Assembly: GCA_964577665.1 (NCBI GenBank)
Contig: CAZOBD010000105.1
Location: 1-13,786, forward strand
Direction of reading: 5' to 3'
DNA from: CAYVTD01 sp964577665
Lineage (GTDB): Bacteria; Bacteroidota; Ignavibacteria; Kapaibacteriales; UBA2268
Length of the DNA stretch: 13,786 bases
Shown: positions 5,862 to 13,766 of the stretch, piece by piece
Layout: the number at the start of each line of letters is the position of its first letter
Position numbering within the stretch: position 1 is the stretch's first letter
Notes under the pieces: generated by a model
Seen by the model: only the letters and a program-made list of their open reading frames with translations
Told to the model about the DNA's origin: nothing
The model's database searches: none
Translations under genes and position numbers: made by a program

Positions 5862-6752
5862 TCATCCTGTTTGCTTAAGCGGAATTGAGAAAGAAAAAGT
5901 AGAGCCTTTGCCTAGAGCGCTTTTTACCCACACTCTGCCTTTGTGAGCTTCCACCAGTTTTTTTATTATCCAAAGCCCCAGCCCCGTTGATGATTCACCC
6001 CCGGTCGGCTGCGAGGATAGGCGGGTGCCTTTTTTAAAAGCTTTTCTCAGGTCGTCTTCGGAAAGTCCCAAGCCGTTATCTTTTACGTCCACCACCACAT
6101 AATCGTCCTTAAAAGAACTTGATACGAGCACTTTTCCTCCCTTAGGGGTAAATTTTATCGCATTGGAGAGCATATTATCTAATATTTCGGAAACCTTCTG
6201 GGCGTCCATAACTGCCTGAGGTATATCTTCACCGAGTTTTTTCATAAGGTCAATCATTTTCTTATTTGCCGAAATCTGGTTCACTCTGAACACATCATTT
6301 ATTATTTCGTTAATATCGGCTTCTTCCATTTCAAGATTCAAAGATGTGCCTTCCAGCGCCATAACGCGGGACACTTCTTTGGAAAGATTTACAATTCTCG
6401 TAGTAGTTTCTGCAATGTCTTTTATAATATCCTGCTGATCTACGGCATTGTAGTTGTATGATTTCAGAAGATCGACAAGTCCCTGAATGATTGCTGCAGG
6501 ATTTTTAATATCATGTATTATCAATGAAAAAAGGTCGTCTTTCTGTCTTTGAAGCTCTTCAAGGTCGTCCTTTGTTTTGGAAAGTTTCTGCACCTGCTCA
6601 TGAAGGCTTTTATTGCTGTCCTGTAGGTCTTTTGTACGGCTCTGAAGCCGGTCAATCTGAGATCGAAGTCCGTTTATCTCTGATTTTAAGTTCTTGTTAT
6701 CTCTGACGAGCAGGTTTATTTTTTCCTGAGATGAAATGTCGTTTTCAGCCAT
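5862..6752 (-). CDS. Soluble coiled-coil sensor histidine kinase
   Basis: A 296-aa kinase with no membrane segment and no PAS or GAF domain. Residues about 10-75 are a heptad-rich, charged coiled coil (NLKSEINGLRSQIDRLQ and on). HisKA follows, with the phospho-accepting His80 in HDIKNP, then HATPase_c: N box LDNMLSNAIKFTP (Asn193/Asn197), G1 DNGLGL (225-230), and G2 STGLGLWI near 255-262. It probably autophosphorylates in the cytoplasm and passes phosphate to a response regulator encoded elsewhere; none is adjacent. The signal it senses is unknown; the coiled coil suggests partner docking or dimer control. The ATG at 6752 is preferred to an upstream in-frame TTG at 6761. There is no clear Shine-Dalgarno, but a promoter match lies 48 bp upstream. 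It is monocistronic in appearance, separated from rluD and dam by AT-rich DNA. Confidence 0.9.
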   Translation of the reverse strand: MAENDISSQEKINLLVRDNKNLKSEINGLRSQIDRLQSRTKDLQDSNKSLHEQVQKLSKTKDDLEELQRQKDDLFSLIIHDIKNPAAIIQGLVDLLKSYNYNAVDQQDIIKDIAETTTRIVNLSKEVSRVMALEGTSLNLEMEEADINEIINDVFRVNQISANKKMIDLMKKLGEDIPQAVMDAQKVSEILDNMLSNAIKFTPKGGKVLVSSSFKDDYVVVDVKDNGLGLSEDDLRKAFKKGTRLSSQPTGGESSTGLGLWIIKKLVEAHKGRVWVKSALGKGSTFSFSIPLKQTG

Positions 6753-6799
6753 ATTTATCAATTTATTATGTTATCTTATTTAAGTATTTTTTCTAATAA

Positions 6800-6831
6800 C
6801 AAATATAATGATATTCTGCCATATTAGGAAA
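6800..6831 (-). promoter_or_regulatory. Bacteroidota-type promoter for the histidine kinase
   Basis: Minus strand TATATTTG (6807-6800) matches TAnnTTTG exactly. Twenty nt further upstream is TTTC (6831-6828), one base off TTTG and overlapping the 3' end of rluD. Start of transcription near 6793 would give a leader of about 40 nt. It suggests the kinase is transcribed apart from the rluD operon. Confidence 0.5.
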
Positions 6832-7921
6832 CGCCTGTTCTTAAAATATTCAGAACTTCGGCAAAGTCATCCGGCAGGGGAGATTCAAATGAAAGCCTTT
6901 TTTTTGCAGCAGGGTGAGTAAAGGCAAGAGTTTTCGCATGAAGCATCTGCCTGCCTGCTGTTTTAAGGCATTTTTGAATTTTGCTTTTGTAAAAAGGATT
7001 CTGCCCGCCCCGAAGAATAGACCGCCCGCCGTAAGTGGGATCGCCGAAAATGGGATGATTGATGTATGATGTATGCACCCTTATCTGGTGTGTTCTTCCT
7101 GTCTGAAGCTTAATTTTCAAAAGGCTTGTATGCTCATGCTTTTCCAGCACTTCATATTCGGTCAAAGAAGGCTTTCCGTCCTTTTTCACTACGGCAAACA
7201 GCTTTCTGTCCCGCCGGGAACGTCCTATATCGCCTTCAATGGTGCCTTTATCCTTTTCCGGAATGCCCCAGACAAGTGCATAATAAAAACGTTCAGTCGT
7301 TCTTTCGCGAAACTGCTTCTGCAGTTCTGTCTGAATAAATGATTCTTTAGAAATGACAAGTATTCCTGAAGTGTCTTTATCGAGGCGGTGTACCAAGCCG
7401 GGCCTTACATCCTCCCCTGCAAATATTTCACCTTCGGTTTTTGTTTCTGATTCATCATCATCAGTTTCGTCTTCTTCTATATCGTCAACGGATAATGCTT
7501 CTCTTTGTCCCAGATGCCACAAAACAGCATTTACCAAAGTGCCCCGGCGGTTGCCGAATCCGGGGTGGGATGCCATACCCGGAGGCTTATTTACAACCAT
7601 GAGATACTCATCTTCAAATAGAATATCGAGGGGGATGTTTTCCGGGATGAGTTCTATCGGGGGCGGTTTCATAATTTTGCAGATAATACTGTCTCCGGGT
7701 TTTATCTTCTGCCCGGCTTTGCAGTTTACTCCGTTTACGGTTACGCTGCCCGAATCTATTGCTTTTCTGACTTTTGTGCGTGAGCCGTATTTTATGTTTC
7801 TTGTAATATAGGAATCAAGTCTTTCGGGGAGCTGACCTGAAGGAACTAAAAATTCATATATCTTCTCGATGTAATCGGGATAATTACTTAAATCACGGTC
7901 ATTTTCATACTTTTGGTTCAT
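6824..7921 (-). CDS. RluD-family ribosomal large subunit pseudouridine synthase
   Basis: A 365-aa enzyme that isomerises uridine to pseudouridine in 23S rRNA. An S4 RNA-binding domain spans roughly residues 33-90 (ERLDSYITRNIKYGSRTKVRKAI). The catalytic domain follows: VVNKPPGMASHPG, then GLVHRLDKDTSG with catalytic Asp181, YYALVWGIP, and GRTHQIRVHTSYINHPIFGDPTYGG. Between the first catalytic strand and the Asp motif lies a strongly acidic insert (DDIEEDETDDDESETKTEGE), not part of the core fold. ATG at 7921 is chosen because the frame upstream is inside lspA and offers only a TTG at 7966; it overlaps the lspA end by 17 nt, implying coupled translation. The choice between RluD and RluC-type targets cannot be made by eye, though the neighbouring lspA favours the RluD group, as in the Bacillus lspA-rluD order. 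Confidence 0.9.
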   Translation of the reverse strand: MNQKYENDRDLSNYPDYIEKIYEFLVPSGQLPERLDSYITRNIKYGSRTKVRKAIDSGSVTVNGVNCKAGQKIKPGDSIICKIMKPPPIELIPENIPLDILFEDEYLMVVNKPPGMASHPGFGNRRGTLVNAVLWHLGQREALSVDDIEEDETDDDESETKTEGEIFAGEDVRPGLVHRLDKDTSGILVISKESFIQTELQKQFRERTTERFYYALVWGIPEKDKGTIEGDIGRSRRDRKLFAVVKKDGKPSLTEYEVLEKHEHTSLLKIKLQTGRTHQIRVHTSYINHPIFGDPTYGGRSILRGGQNPFYKSKIQKCLKTAGRQMLHAKTLAFTHPAAKKRLSFESPLPDDFAEVLNILRTGVS

Positions 7922-8546
7922 CGTTCGTAATTCTCTGTTCAGCTTCGGAATTTTCCACAGTTCCAATATCCTTTTTTCTGAATACTTCCGAAAATGTAGG
8001 AATTTTATTGTGGAACACCAGCAATATTATTACTCCGACGGTTACGCACATATCAGCAACATTGAAAATAGGCCAGTGAGTGTAGTTTATACCCATAATG
8101 CTTATATCAGGAATATCTACCTGCAAGAAATCGACCACTCTGCCATAAAAAAGAGGCTTTTCGCCGAATATTACACCGTAAAAAACCCTGTCGATTAAAT
8201 TTCCCGCGGCTCCGGCAAGAATAAATGAGATGCCGAGCCTTACAAAATTGTTACGGTTCTTTAATTTTGCCAAAAAAACAACAAGGAATATGCTTGCAAA
8301 AATGGAAAACAAACTTAAAAATATTTTCCCGGCTCCGAAACTTATCCCAAAAGCCATTCCTTCATTTTCAATATATGTAATCTGAAGGAAACTTCCCAGA
8401 ACTTCAAAACTCTCTCCGAGTTTCATGCCTTCAATGTGTATTCCTAAGAAATCAACTCCCTTCACGATGAGTTTTGCTGCCTGGTCAGCTAAAACAAAAA
8501 ATAATGCAAACAGAAAAAAAAAGGTATTGCTAATCGGCTTTTTCAT
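7905..8546 (-). CDS. lspA: Lipoprotein signal peptidase (signal peptidase II)
   Basis: An integral inner-membrane aspartyl protease that removes signal peptides from diacylated prolipoproteins. Conserved features: Asp21 in the first membrane segment (VLADQAAK), Asn61 in NEGMAFGISF, catalytic Asp119 in AGNLIDRV, VVDFLQV near 137-143, and catalytic Asp165 in FNVADMCVTVG. Four hydrophobic segments are visible (about 8-25, 74-95, 103-118, 160-178). At 213 aa it is longer than the usual 160-170: there are a loop insertion around 122-136 and a hydrophilic tail of about 33 residues after residue 180 (KIPTFSEVFRKK to the end). The tail overlaps the rluD start by 17 nt. ATG at 8546 has no Shine-Dalgarno. 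It lies between the dksA-like gene and rluD on the same strand. Confidence 0.93.
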   Translation of the reverse strand: MKKPISNTFFFLFALFFVLADQAAKLIVKGVDFLGIHIEGMKLGESFEVLGSFLQITYIENEGMAFGISFGAGKIFLSLFSIFASIFLVVFLAKLKNRNNFVRLGISFILAGAAGNLIDRVFYGVIFGEKPLFYGRVVDFLQVDIPDISIMGINYTHWPIFNVADMCVTVGVIILLVFHNKIPTFSEVFRKKDIGTVENSEAEQRITNDEPKV

Positions 8547-8672
8547 ATATATTAAATTTGTTCGTTTTTTTTCAATTGGATACTGAGCAGCAACAAAGAA
8601 TCAGATACCTCACTCTCGGCTGCCGGACATATAATGACATGTTTTGTATTTTTAAGACTGCCCAATCGAAAA

Positions 8673-9817
8673 TTACATGCTTCTCAGAGGTTCTATTCTG
8701 TCTATACCGTCTTCAGGGCATCTCTTATGTATCTTGTAAGACGCAGAAAGAGTTGTAACCGGAACTGCAAGAAGCCTTTCCTTGGCAATCAAACATCCGC
8801 ACACGCGGCAGATACCGTATGTCTTGTTATCAATGCGCTGTAAGGCTTCATCGAGCTTTCTGATGTATTCGTTTATCCTCTGAATCTGTGCATACGTTTT
8901 TTCTTTTTCGAGCGCTTCCGAACCCTGCTCTGCCATGTGCATTGAGTATATCATGCTTTCTTCAGCCATATCGTAGCTTGTAAGGTCGTCAAGTCTTTCC
9001 TTAAGCATCTGGAGTTCTTCCACAGCCTCGTCTCGTGCTTCGTGTATGCGCTTTTTGAAAATTTCCAAATCATCATCCGGATAGCGAATATTTGACATCG
9101 GAGCCGGATTTTCTTCTGAATACTCAATATTTTCAGGTTTCTCGGGAGCTTTTTTTGCTTCGGTTTTAGCTTCCGCCGTTTTTTTAGCAGCAGGTGTTTT
9201 TTTAGTGGTTGACTTTTTAGGTGCTGTCCTCTTAGCAGCCGTAGTCTTTGTCTCTTTGGCTGCTTCCCCTTTTTCTGCAGAGGATGATTTTTTTGCAGTT
9301 GTTTTCTTTGAAGTATTGCTTTTAGCGGCAGGTTCTTTAGCAGTGCCGGCTTTGGTCTTAGCTGTCTTTTTCGGTGTTTCTTTCTTTTCTGAAGAAGCTG
9401 TCTCGGATTTCTTTGCAGTAGTCTTGCTTCCTGCTTTGCTTGCGGCAGTTTTCTTTGCAGTAGTCTTNNNNNNNNNNNNNNNNNNNNNNNNNNNNNNNNN
9501 NNNNNNNNNNNNNNNNNNNNNNNNNNNNNNNNNNNNNNNNNNNNNNNNNNNNNNNNNNNNNNNNNNNTTGCAGTAGTCTTGCTTCCTGCTTTGCTTGCGG
9601 CAGTTTTCTTTGCAGTAGTCTTGCTTCCTGCTTTGCTTGCGGCAGTTTTCTTTGCAGTAGTCTTGCTTCCTGCTTTGCTTGCGGCAGTTTTCTTTTTAGC
9701 CGGTGCAGGCTTTGCAGCAGTTTCTGATTTCGCAGCGGGAACCTTTTCGTCGGTCTTTGAACCTGACTTTTTAGTGTCTTTGGTTTCTTCTGTTTCTGAT
9801 TTTTTCTTTCTTGGCAT
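8673..9817 (-). CDS. DksA/TraR-family regulator with a histone-H1-like Lys/Ala/Thr-rich repeat arm (gap inside)
   Basis: One gene, although the gap breaks its frame. The N-terminus MPRKKKSETEETKDTKKSG leads into a low-complexity basic arm with perfect 14-residue repeats (KKTAASKAGSKTTA). Past the gap, the frame of the DksA-like domain stays open from 9467 down to 8673 and reads the same repeat, then KTKAGTAKEPAAKSNTSKK and similar, EENPAPMSNIRYPDDD and the domain itself. So a start at 9098 for a short DksA protein is not needed. The C-terminal part has a long coiled coil (LEIFKKRIHEARDEAVEELQML onward), MAEQGSEALEKEK, and CRVCGCLIAKERLLAVP. The second zinc pair is lost (TLSASYK where E. coli has LCIDCK), as in many Bacteroidota homologues. 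The family binds RNA polymerase; the basic arm may bind nucleic acid (inference). GGAAGGA 6 nt upstream fixes the start at 9817. Total length unknown because of the gap. Confidence 0.85.
9413..9693 (-). repeat. 42-bp perfect tandem repeat inside the dksA-like gene
   Basis: The 42-bp unit, on the plus strand starting TTGCAGTAGTCTTGCTTCC, appears three times without change at 9568-9693 and once plus 13 bases at 9413-9467, with the 100-N gap between. It encodes 14 residues per copy (KTAASKAGSKTTAK in register). Identity at every base, including silent positions, points to recent expansion or gene conversion. The copy number is unresolved: at least four full copies. Confidence 0.95.
9468..9567. 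other. Assembly gap (100 N) in the tandem repeat
   Basis: Another placeholder of exactly 100 N, lying inside identical 42-bp repeats. Since 100 is not a multiple of 3, it artificially shifts the frame and splits the gene. The gap was probably caused by the repeat itself being longer than the reads could span. Confidence 0.95.
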
Positions 9818-9823
9818 TATCAT

Positions 9824-9830
9824 TCCTTCC
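9824..9830 (-). promoter_or_regulatory. Shine-Dalgarno deciding the dksA-like start
   Basis: GGAAGGA on the minus strand ends 6 nt before the ATG at 9817. An earlier in-frame ATG (9823) directly abuts it and a TTG at 9832 precedes it, so MPRKKK is the favoured N-terminus. Confidence 0.7.
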
Positions 9831-9891
9831 AAGGTTTTTATTATTTTTTTATCATTTACTTTTCAAAAAGAGTTTTATGAATATATTACAA

Positions 9892-9923
9892 TAAATATAT
9901 AATCATATTTTCACAAATACAAG
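9892..9923 (-). promoter_or_regulatory. Candidate promoter for the dksA-like gene
   Basis: Minus strand CTTG (9923-9920), 20 nt, TATATTTA (9899-9892): one mismatch in each element of the Bacteroidota pattern TTTG / TAnnTTTG with ideal spacing. It lies in the 174-bp AT-rich stretch between ileS and this gene, so the latter may be transcribed independently of ileS. The area is so AT-rich that chance matches are likely. Confidence 0.35.
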
Positions 9924-9991
9924 AAATATTTGTAAACTAATGAAAAAAACTGAAAATATATATTGAATATGACTGTATAATATTATTTGGA

Positions 9992-12900
9992 TTAAGATAT
10001 TTTCAGTTCTACAAATACATCTTCTTCTTCAATATCAATTTTTTCATTAAGTTTCTCTTCTGAAAATTCAATATTTTCAGCCAGAGTTTCATTCATAATG
10101 TAATCTTTCTCCGCCTGTACTGCTTTGCGTATGGTTTCACCTGCATTGTATTTTATCTCAATACGGTCCGTTACTTCAAAGCCGGACTGTTTCCTGAGAT
10201 TCTGTATCCTGTTAACAAATTCACGTGCGAGCCCTTCATTAATCAACTCGTCGTTGAGCTGAGTGTCAAGAGCAACAGTAATATTCTCATCAGAAGCAAC
10301 AAGCCATCCTTCAATATCTTCGCTGACTATTTCGATATCTTCAAGCAGGATTTCAGCTTTTTCACCATTCAAATCGAGTGTAATAGTCCCGCCTTTTTCT
10401 AATGTTTTCACCTGCTTTTCACCAAATTCTTTTATACCGGCGGCTACTTTTTGTGTAAGTTTGCCGAATTTTTTTCCGATTACTTTAAAATCGGGTTTGG
10501 CGCTTCTTTTTACTATCTCGGTTTCTCCGCTTATATACTCGATTGCTTTTACGTTAATCTCTTCTTTTATTATATTTTCTACTTTTTGCAGATTGCGCCT
10601 ATCCTCGGCTGAGTCCACAGGGACAAGTATTCTGCTCAGCGGCTGGCGTACTCTTATTTTGGATTTTTCCCTAAGAGAACGCGCCAGAAAAACTATAGTC
10701 TGAGCAGCAGCCATACGGCGTTCAAGGTCTTCGTCAATCAAGCTTTCATCTGATAGGGGCATATCATTCAGATGTACGGAAATTTCATCTTTTTCCGTCC
10801 TAAGCCTTTGATAAAGATCTTCACTAAGAAACGGAGCAAGCGAGGCGGACATCATCAGTATCTTCATCATTACAGAGCGAAGTGTCTGATAAGCTGAAAG
10901 TTTGTCACTGTCATTTTCTCCCTTCCAGAAGCGTCTGCGGTTGCGGCGTATATACCAGTTAGAGAGTTCATTTATTGCAAAATCCTGCACAAGCCTGTGA
11001 GCACGGGTCAAATCATAATCGTCCATGCCTCGGCGGTATTCTTTCAAAAGGGTATTCACTCTCGAAATTATCCATCGGTCTATTTCCGGTCTGTTTCCAA
11101 CCGGTATTTCATCTTCATTGCCCGAATAATTATCAATATTGGCATATAGGGCAAAAAAAGCATAAGTGTTCGTTATGGAACGGAAAAAGTCCGAGATAAC
11201 GGTTTTTGCAATATCTTCCTCATTAAAGGAAGTAGGTTTCCACGGCGGACTATTTACAAAAAGATACCAGCGCACCGCATCAGCTCCGTATTTCTCCATC
11301 ATTTCAAACGGGTCAACCGTATTGCCCAATGACTTTGACATCTTTTTGCCTTGTTTGTCAAGTATCAGCTCGTTTACAACAATATTTTTATAAGCCGGTT
11401 TGCCGAAAAGCGCCGCGGCAATGTTATGGAGAGTGTAGAACCAGCCCCGCGTCTGGTCAACTCCTTCGGCGATAAAGTCGCCGGGAAACTGCTTTTCAAA
11501 AAGCTCCTTGTTTTCGAAAGGATAATGCATCTGCGCAAAAGGCATCGCACCGGAATCGAACCACACATCAACCACTTCGGGTATTCTTTTGTAAACTTTT
11601 CCGTTTTTTTCAAAAATTATGTGGTCAACAAAAGGTTTATGCAGGTCTATCTCAAAATCTCCTTCTTTTACGGGAACTTTTTTCCCGTCGTCATAAACGT
11701 AAATACCTTCTTTCAGTTCTTCGATAGAGCCAATGGCAAAAGAATCACCCCCGTCTTCGGATACCCAAATTGGTATGGGGGTGCCCCAGAATCTGTCGCG
11801 GGAAAGCGACCATTCTTTTACCTCTTCGAGCCAGTTGCCAAACCTGCCTTCGCCTATCTCAGGCGGCTGCCAGTTTATTTCTTTGTTAAGTCTTATCATT
11901 TCATCTTTGTATTCGGGCGATTTGATGAACCATGACTCTCGTGCATAATACATAATAGGGTTATGTGTTCTCCAGCAGTGCGGATAAGAGTGAACATAAT
12001 CCATCGAACTGCGGTATATTTTCCCCAGTTCTTTTAATCTGATGATAATGTCCTTGTCAGAACCTTCTTCTTCATGGTCGTCATAAGTAAAATGCTTAAT
12101 GGCTCTGCCTGCAAATTCTCCGAGTTCCTCAGTAAAATGACCATTAGGAGCTACGGGCTGCAAAAAAGGCAGGTTGAACCTTTTTGACATTTCATAGTCG
12201 TCCACGCCAAAAGCAGGAGCAAGATGAACAATACCCGAACCGTCCTCGGTAGAAACAAAATCCCCCGGGTGCACGGTAAGAGCATTTGGATATTTTTCAG
12301 TATCAATTTTTGCATAAGGAAGTATCTGCTCGTACTTTGTTCCGACCAGTTCTCTGCCTTTAAACTCTTTCAATATTTCATAATTTCCGTCAAGAACTTC
12401 AAGACGTGATTTCGCTAAAACCAGAAAAAGCTCTTTTTTTTGTTTCTTAACTTCACGGGTGTTTTTCACATAAACATAATCTATGTCTTCTCCCGCAGCA
12501 AGTGCTGTATTAGCAAAAAGCGTCCAGGGGGTAGTTGTCCAGACTACTATTTCTTTTCCTGTTATTTCTTCTATCGGAGAGGATTTTATTTTTACTTTAA
12601 TATAGCAGTTAGGGTCGCGCACTTCTTTGTATCCTAAAGAAAGCTCGTGTGAACTTAAAGGTGTTTCAATTGTCGGGGACTGAGGTACTACTTTAAATCC
12701 TTTATAGATTAGCCCTTTATCAAAATATTGCTTAAGCGCCCACCAGACAGATTCCACATAATTATTTGTACAGGTGATATAGGCGGCATCCAAATCCAGC
12801 CAATAACCCATACGGCGTGTCAGATAACGCCAGCCAAGGTCCATATCAATATTCTTATAAACAAATTCCTTGCACTTTGCGTTGAACTTATCAATGCCGT

Positions 12901-13231
12901 ATTCTTCTACATCCTTTTTGTCCTTAAGTCCCAGCACTTTCTGCATGGCAATTTCAACAGGCAGTCCGTGAGTATCCCATCCTGCCTGCCGGCGTACATA
13001 GAAACCCGTAAGCGACTTATAGCGGCAGACCGTATCTTTAATTGTACGAGCCATCATGTGGTGAATGCCGGGTTTGCCGTTTACCGTGGGGGGACCTTCG
13101 TAAAAACTGTAGTATTCACAACCCTTTCTTTTTTCGAGAGTTTTTTCGAAAATATTTTTATCATCCCAGAAATCCAATACCTTCTTTTCCAGTTCAGGAT
13201 AGGACAGCTTTTCCGGTAAAGGTTCAAACAT
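9992..13231 (-). CDS. ileS: Isoleucyl-tRNA synthetase, type 2 (IleRS2) with GXHH signature
   Basis: A 1079-aa class I synthetase charging tRNA-Ile in the cytoplasm. GPPTVNGKPGIHHMMARTIKD near residues 46-66 is the first signature, but at 55-58 it reads Gly-Ile-His-His where HXGH is usual. CP1 editing domain: WTTTPWTLFANTAL (231-244) and GSGIVHLAPAFGVDDY (331-346) with the conserved Asp pair. KMSKS is at 630-634, followed by GADAVRWYL. The anticodon-binding helical domain and a long C-terminal domain follow; there is no cysteine after KMSKS, so the C-terminal zinc finger of type 1 IleRS is absent. Length and motif style fit type 2 (eukaryote-like) IleRS, known to resist mupirocin. ATG at 13231 has AGGA 9 nt upstream. 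It heads the ileS, dksA-like, lspA, rluD order. The enzyme identity is secure; drug resistance is inferred. Confidence 0.96.
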   Translation of the reverse strand: MFEPLPEKLSYPELEKKVLDFWDDKNIFEKTLEKRKGCEYYSFYEGPPTVNGKPGIHHMMARTIKDTVCRYKSLTGFYVRRQAGWDTHGLPVEIAMQKVLGLKDKKDVEEYGIDKFNAKCKEFVYKNIDMDLGWRYLTRRMGYWLDLDAAYITCTNNYVESVWWALKQYFDKGLIYKGFKVVPQSPTIETPLSSHELSLGYKEVRDPNCYIKVKIKSSPIEEITGKEIVVWTTTPWTLFANTALAAGEDIDYVYVKNTREVKKQKKELFLVLAKSRLEVLDGNYEILKEFKGRELVGTKYEQILPYAKIDTEKYPNALTVHPGDFVSTEDGSGIVHLAPAFGVDDYEMSKRFNLPFLQPVAPNGHFTEELGEFAGRAIKHFTYDDHEEEGSDKDIIIRLKELGKIYRSSMDYVHSYPHCWRTHNPIMYYARESWFIKSPEYKDEMIRLNKEINWQPPEIGEGRFGNWLEEVKEWSLSRDRFWGTPIPIWVSEDGGDSFAIGSIEELKEGIYVYDDGKKVPVKEGDFEIDLHKPFVDHIIFEKNGKVYKRIPEVVDVWFDSGAMPFAQMHYPFENKELFEKQFPGDFIAEGVDQTRGWFYTLHNIAAALFGKPAYKNIVVNELILDKQGKKMSKSLGNTVDPFEMMEKYGADAVRWYLFVNSPPWKPTSFNEEDIAKTVISDFFRSITNTYAFFALYANIDNYSGNEDEIPVGNRPEIDRWIISRVNTLLKEYRRGMDDYDLTRAHRLVQDFAINELSNWYIRRNRRRFWKGENDSDKLSAYQTLRSVMMKILMMSASLAPFLSEDLYQRLRTEKDEISVHLNDMPLSDESLIDEDLERRMAAAQTIVFLARSLREKSKIRVRQPLSRILVPVDSAEDRRNLQKVENIIKEEINVKAIEYISGETEIVKRSAKPDFKVIGKKFGKLTQKVAAGIKEFGEKQVKTLEKGGTITLDLNGEKAEILLEDIEIVSEDIEGWLVASDENITVALDTQLNDELINEGLAREFVNRIQNLRKQSGFEVTDRIEIKYNAGETIRKAVQAEKDYIMNETLAENIEFSEEKLNEKIDIEEEDVFVELKIS

Positions 13232-13580
13232 CTTTTTTATTCCTCATCTTACTTATATGGATAAATGAGCATATTACTATGCGGTAATAAATATTTTACA
13301 TAAAAAATATAATATGTAAAAAAACTATAATTAATGAATAGAAAGTACTCAATGACAACGGTACTCTAAATTAAATATAACAATTTTATTTCAACGATTT
13401 AATAAAAATAAATTGTCTTATATATAAAATTCATTCTAAGAATGAATACCAAAACTAATACAAACTTTTAATATAAGTAATTTATATTAAAAATAAAAAT
13501 TATATTTTTTCTATTACCCGTAAATATTCCAAGATACGCATTTATCCCTTTTTATCATCTGTTTATTTTTGATCCCTCCC
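13232..13580. other. AT-rich intergenic region upstream of ileS
   Basis: No plausible gene on either strand. It should hold the ileS promoter. No TAnnTTTG match was found; the best alternative is a minus-strand TTGAGT (13352-13347), 17 nt, TATAGT (13329-13324), a weak sigma-70-like pair that would give a leader of about 85 nt. No riboswitch or T-box structure was recognised. Confidence 0.5.
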
Positions 13581-13584
13581 CAAA

Positions 13585-13664
13585 CCTCCCTTACAAGTAA
13601 GGGAGGGAGAATTTCCCCTCCCCAAGAGGGGATTAAGGGGTGTGTTCTCCTAACGTAAGATTCC
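13585..13664. repeat. C/G-rich palindromic repeat block
   Basis: CCTCCCTTAC (13585-13594), AA, GTAAGGGAGG (13597-13606) is a perfect 10-bp stem. TCCCCTC (13614-13620) and GAGGGGA (13626-13632) form a second. 13616-13655 resembles the reverse complement of 437-478. TTCTC, TAACGTAAGATTCCG at 13645-13664 resembles the TTCTCGTACGTGAGATTCCG centre of the element at 4712-4731, so it may be a decayed or composite copy of both repeat families. Confidence 0.55.
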
Positions 13665-13736
13665 GGTTATACAAAAAATGCGTGAAACACAGAAGAACCC
13701 AAAAAGGCTGAAAATGATAGCTTCCCGCACAAACAA

Positions 13737-13766
13737 AAAGCCCTCCGGTTTATGCCGGAGGGCTTT
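13737..13766. terminator. Strong bidirectional hairpin terminator
   Basis: AAAGCCCTCCGG (13737-13748), loop TTTATG, CCGGAGGGCTTT (13755-13766): a perfect 12-bp stem, GC-rich at its core, with A-rich sequence before and CTTTATTT after. On the minus strand it is followed by TTTTTG. With no plus-strand gene upstream, it most likely ends a minus-strand transcript that enters from beyond the right edge. Confidence 0.85.

Noticed and set aside
8673..9098. Stand-alone 141-aa DksA protein starting at 9098
   Set aside because: The frame stays open upstream through the Lys/Ala-rich arm, there is no clear Shine-Dalgarno before 9098 (upstream codes EENPAP), and a good one exists at 9824-9830. It cannot be excluded as a secondary start.
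9413..9693. CRISPR array
   Set aside because: The repeats are directly adjacent without unique spacers and stay in one coding frame.
8951..9832. 293-aa frame crossing the second gap as one protein rich in Leu/Arg/Gln/Lys
   Set aside because: After the gap it reads the wrong frame of the repeat region and overlaps the DksA domain; this is an artefact of the 100-N placeholder.
9205..9902. Plus-strand hydrophobic Leu/Ala/Val/Phe-rich ORFs opposite the repeat arm
   Set aside because: They are the antisense of Lys/Ala/Thr codons; open frames there are expected from the composition.
9914..9936. Small inverted repeat ACAAATA/TATTTGT between ileS and the dksA-like gene
   Set aside because: A seven-base AT-only stem in AT-rich DNA is expected by chance and has no U-tract.
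13324..13352. Sigma-70-like promoter TTGAGT-N17-TATAGT for ileS
   Set aside because: It matches 4/6 and 5/6 of the E. coli consensus in very AT-rich DNA, and this lineage seems to use a different promoter pattern; kept only as a note in the region entry.
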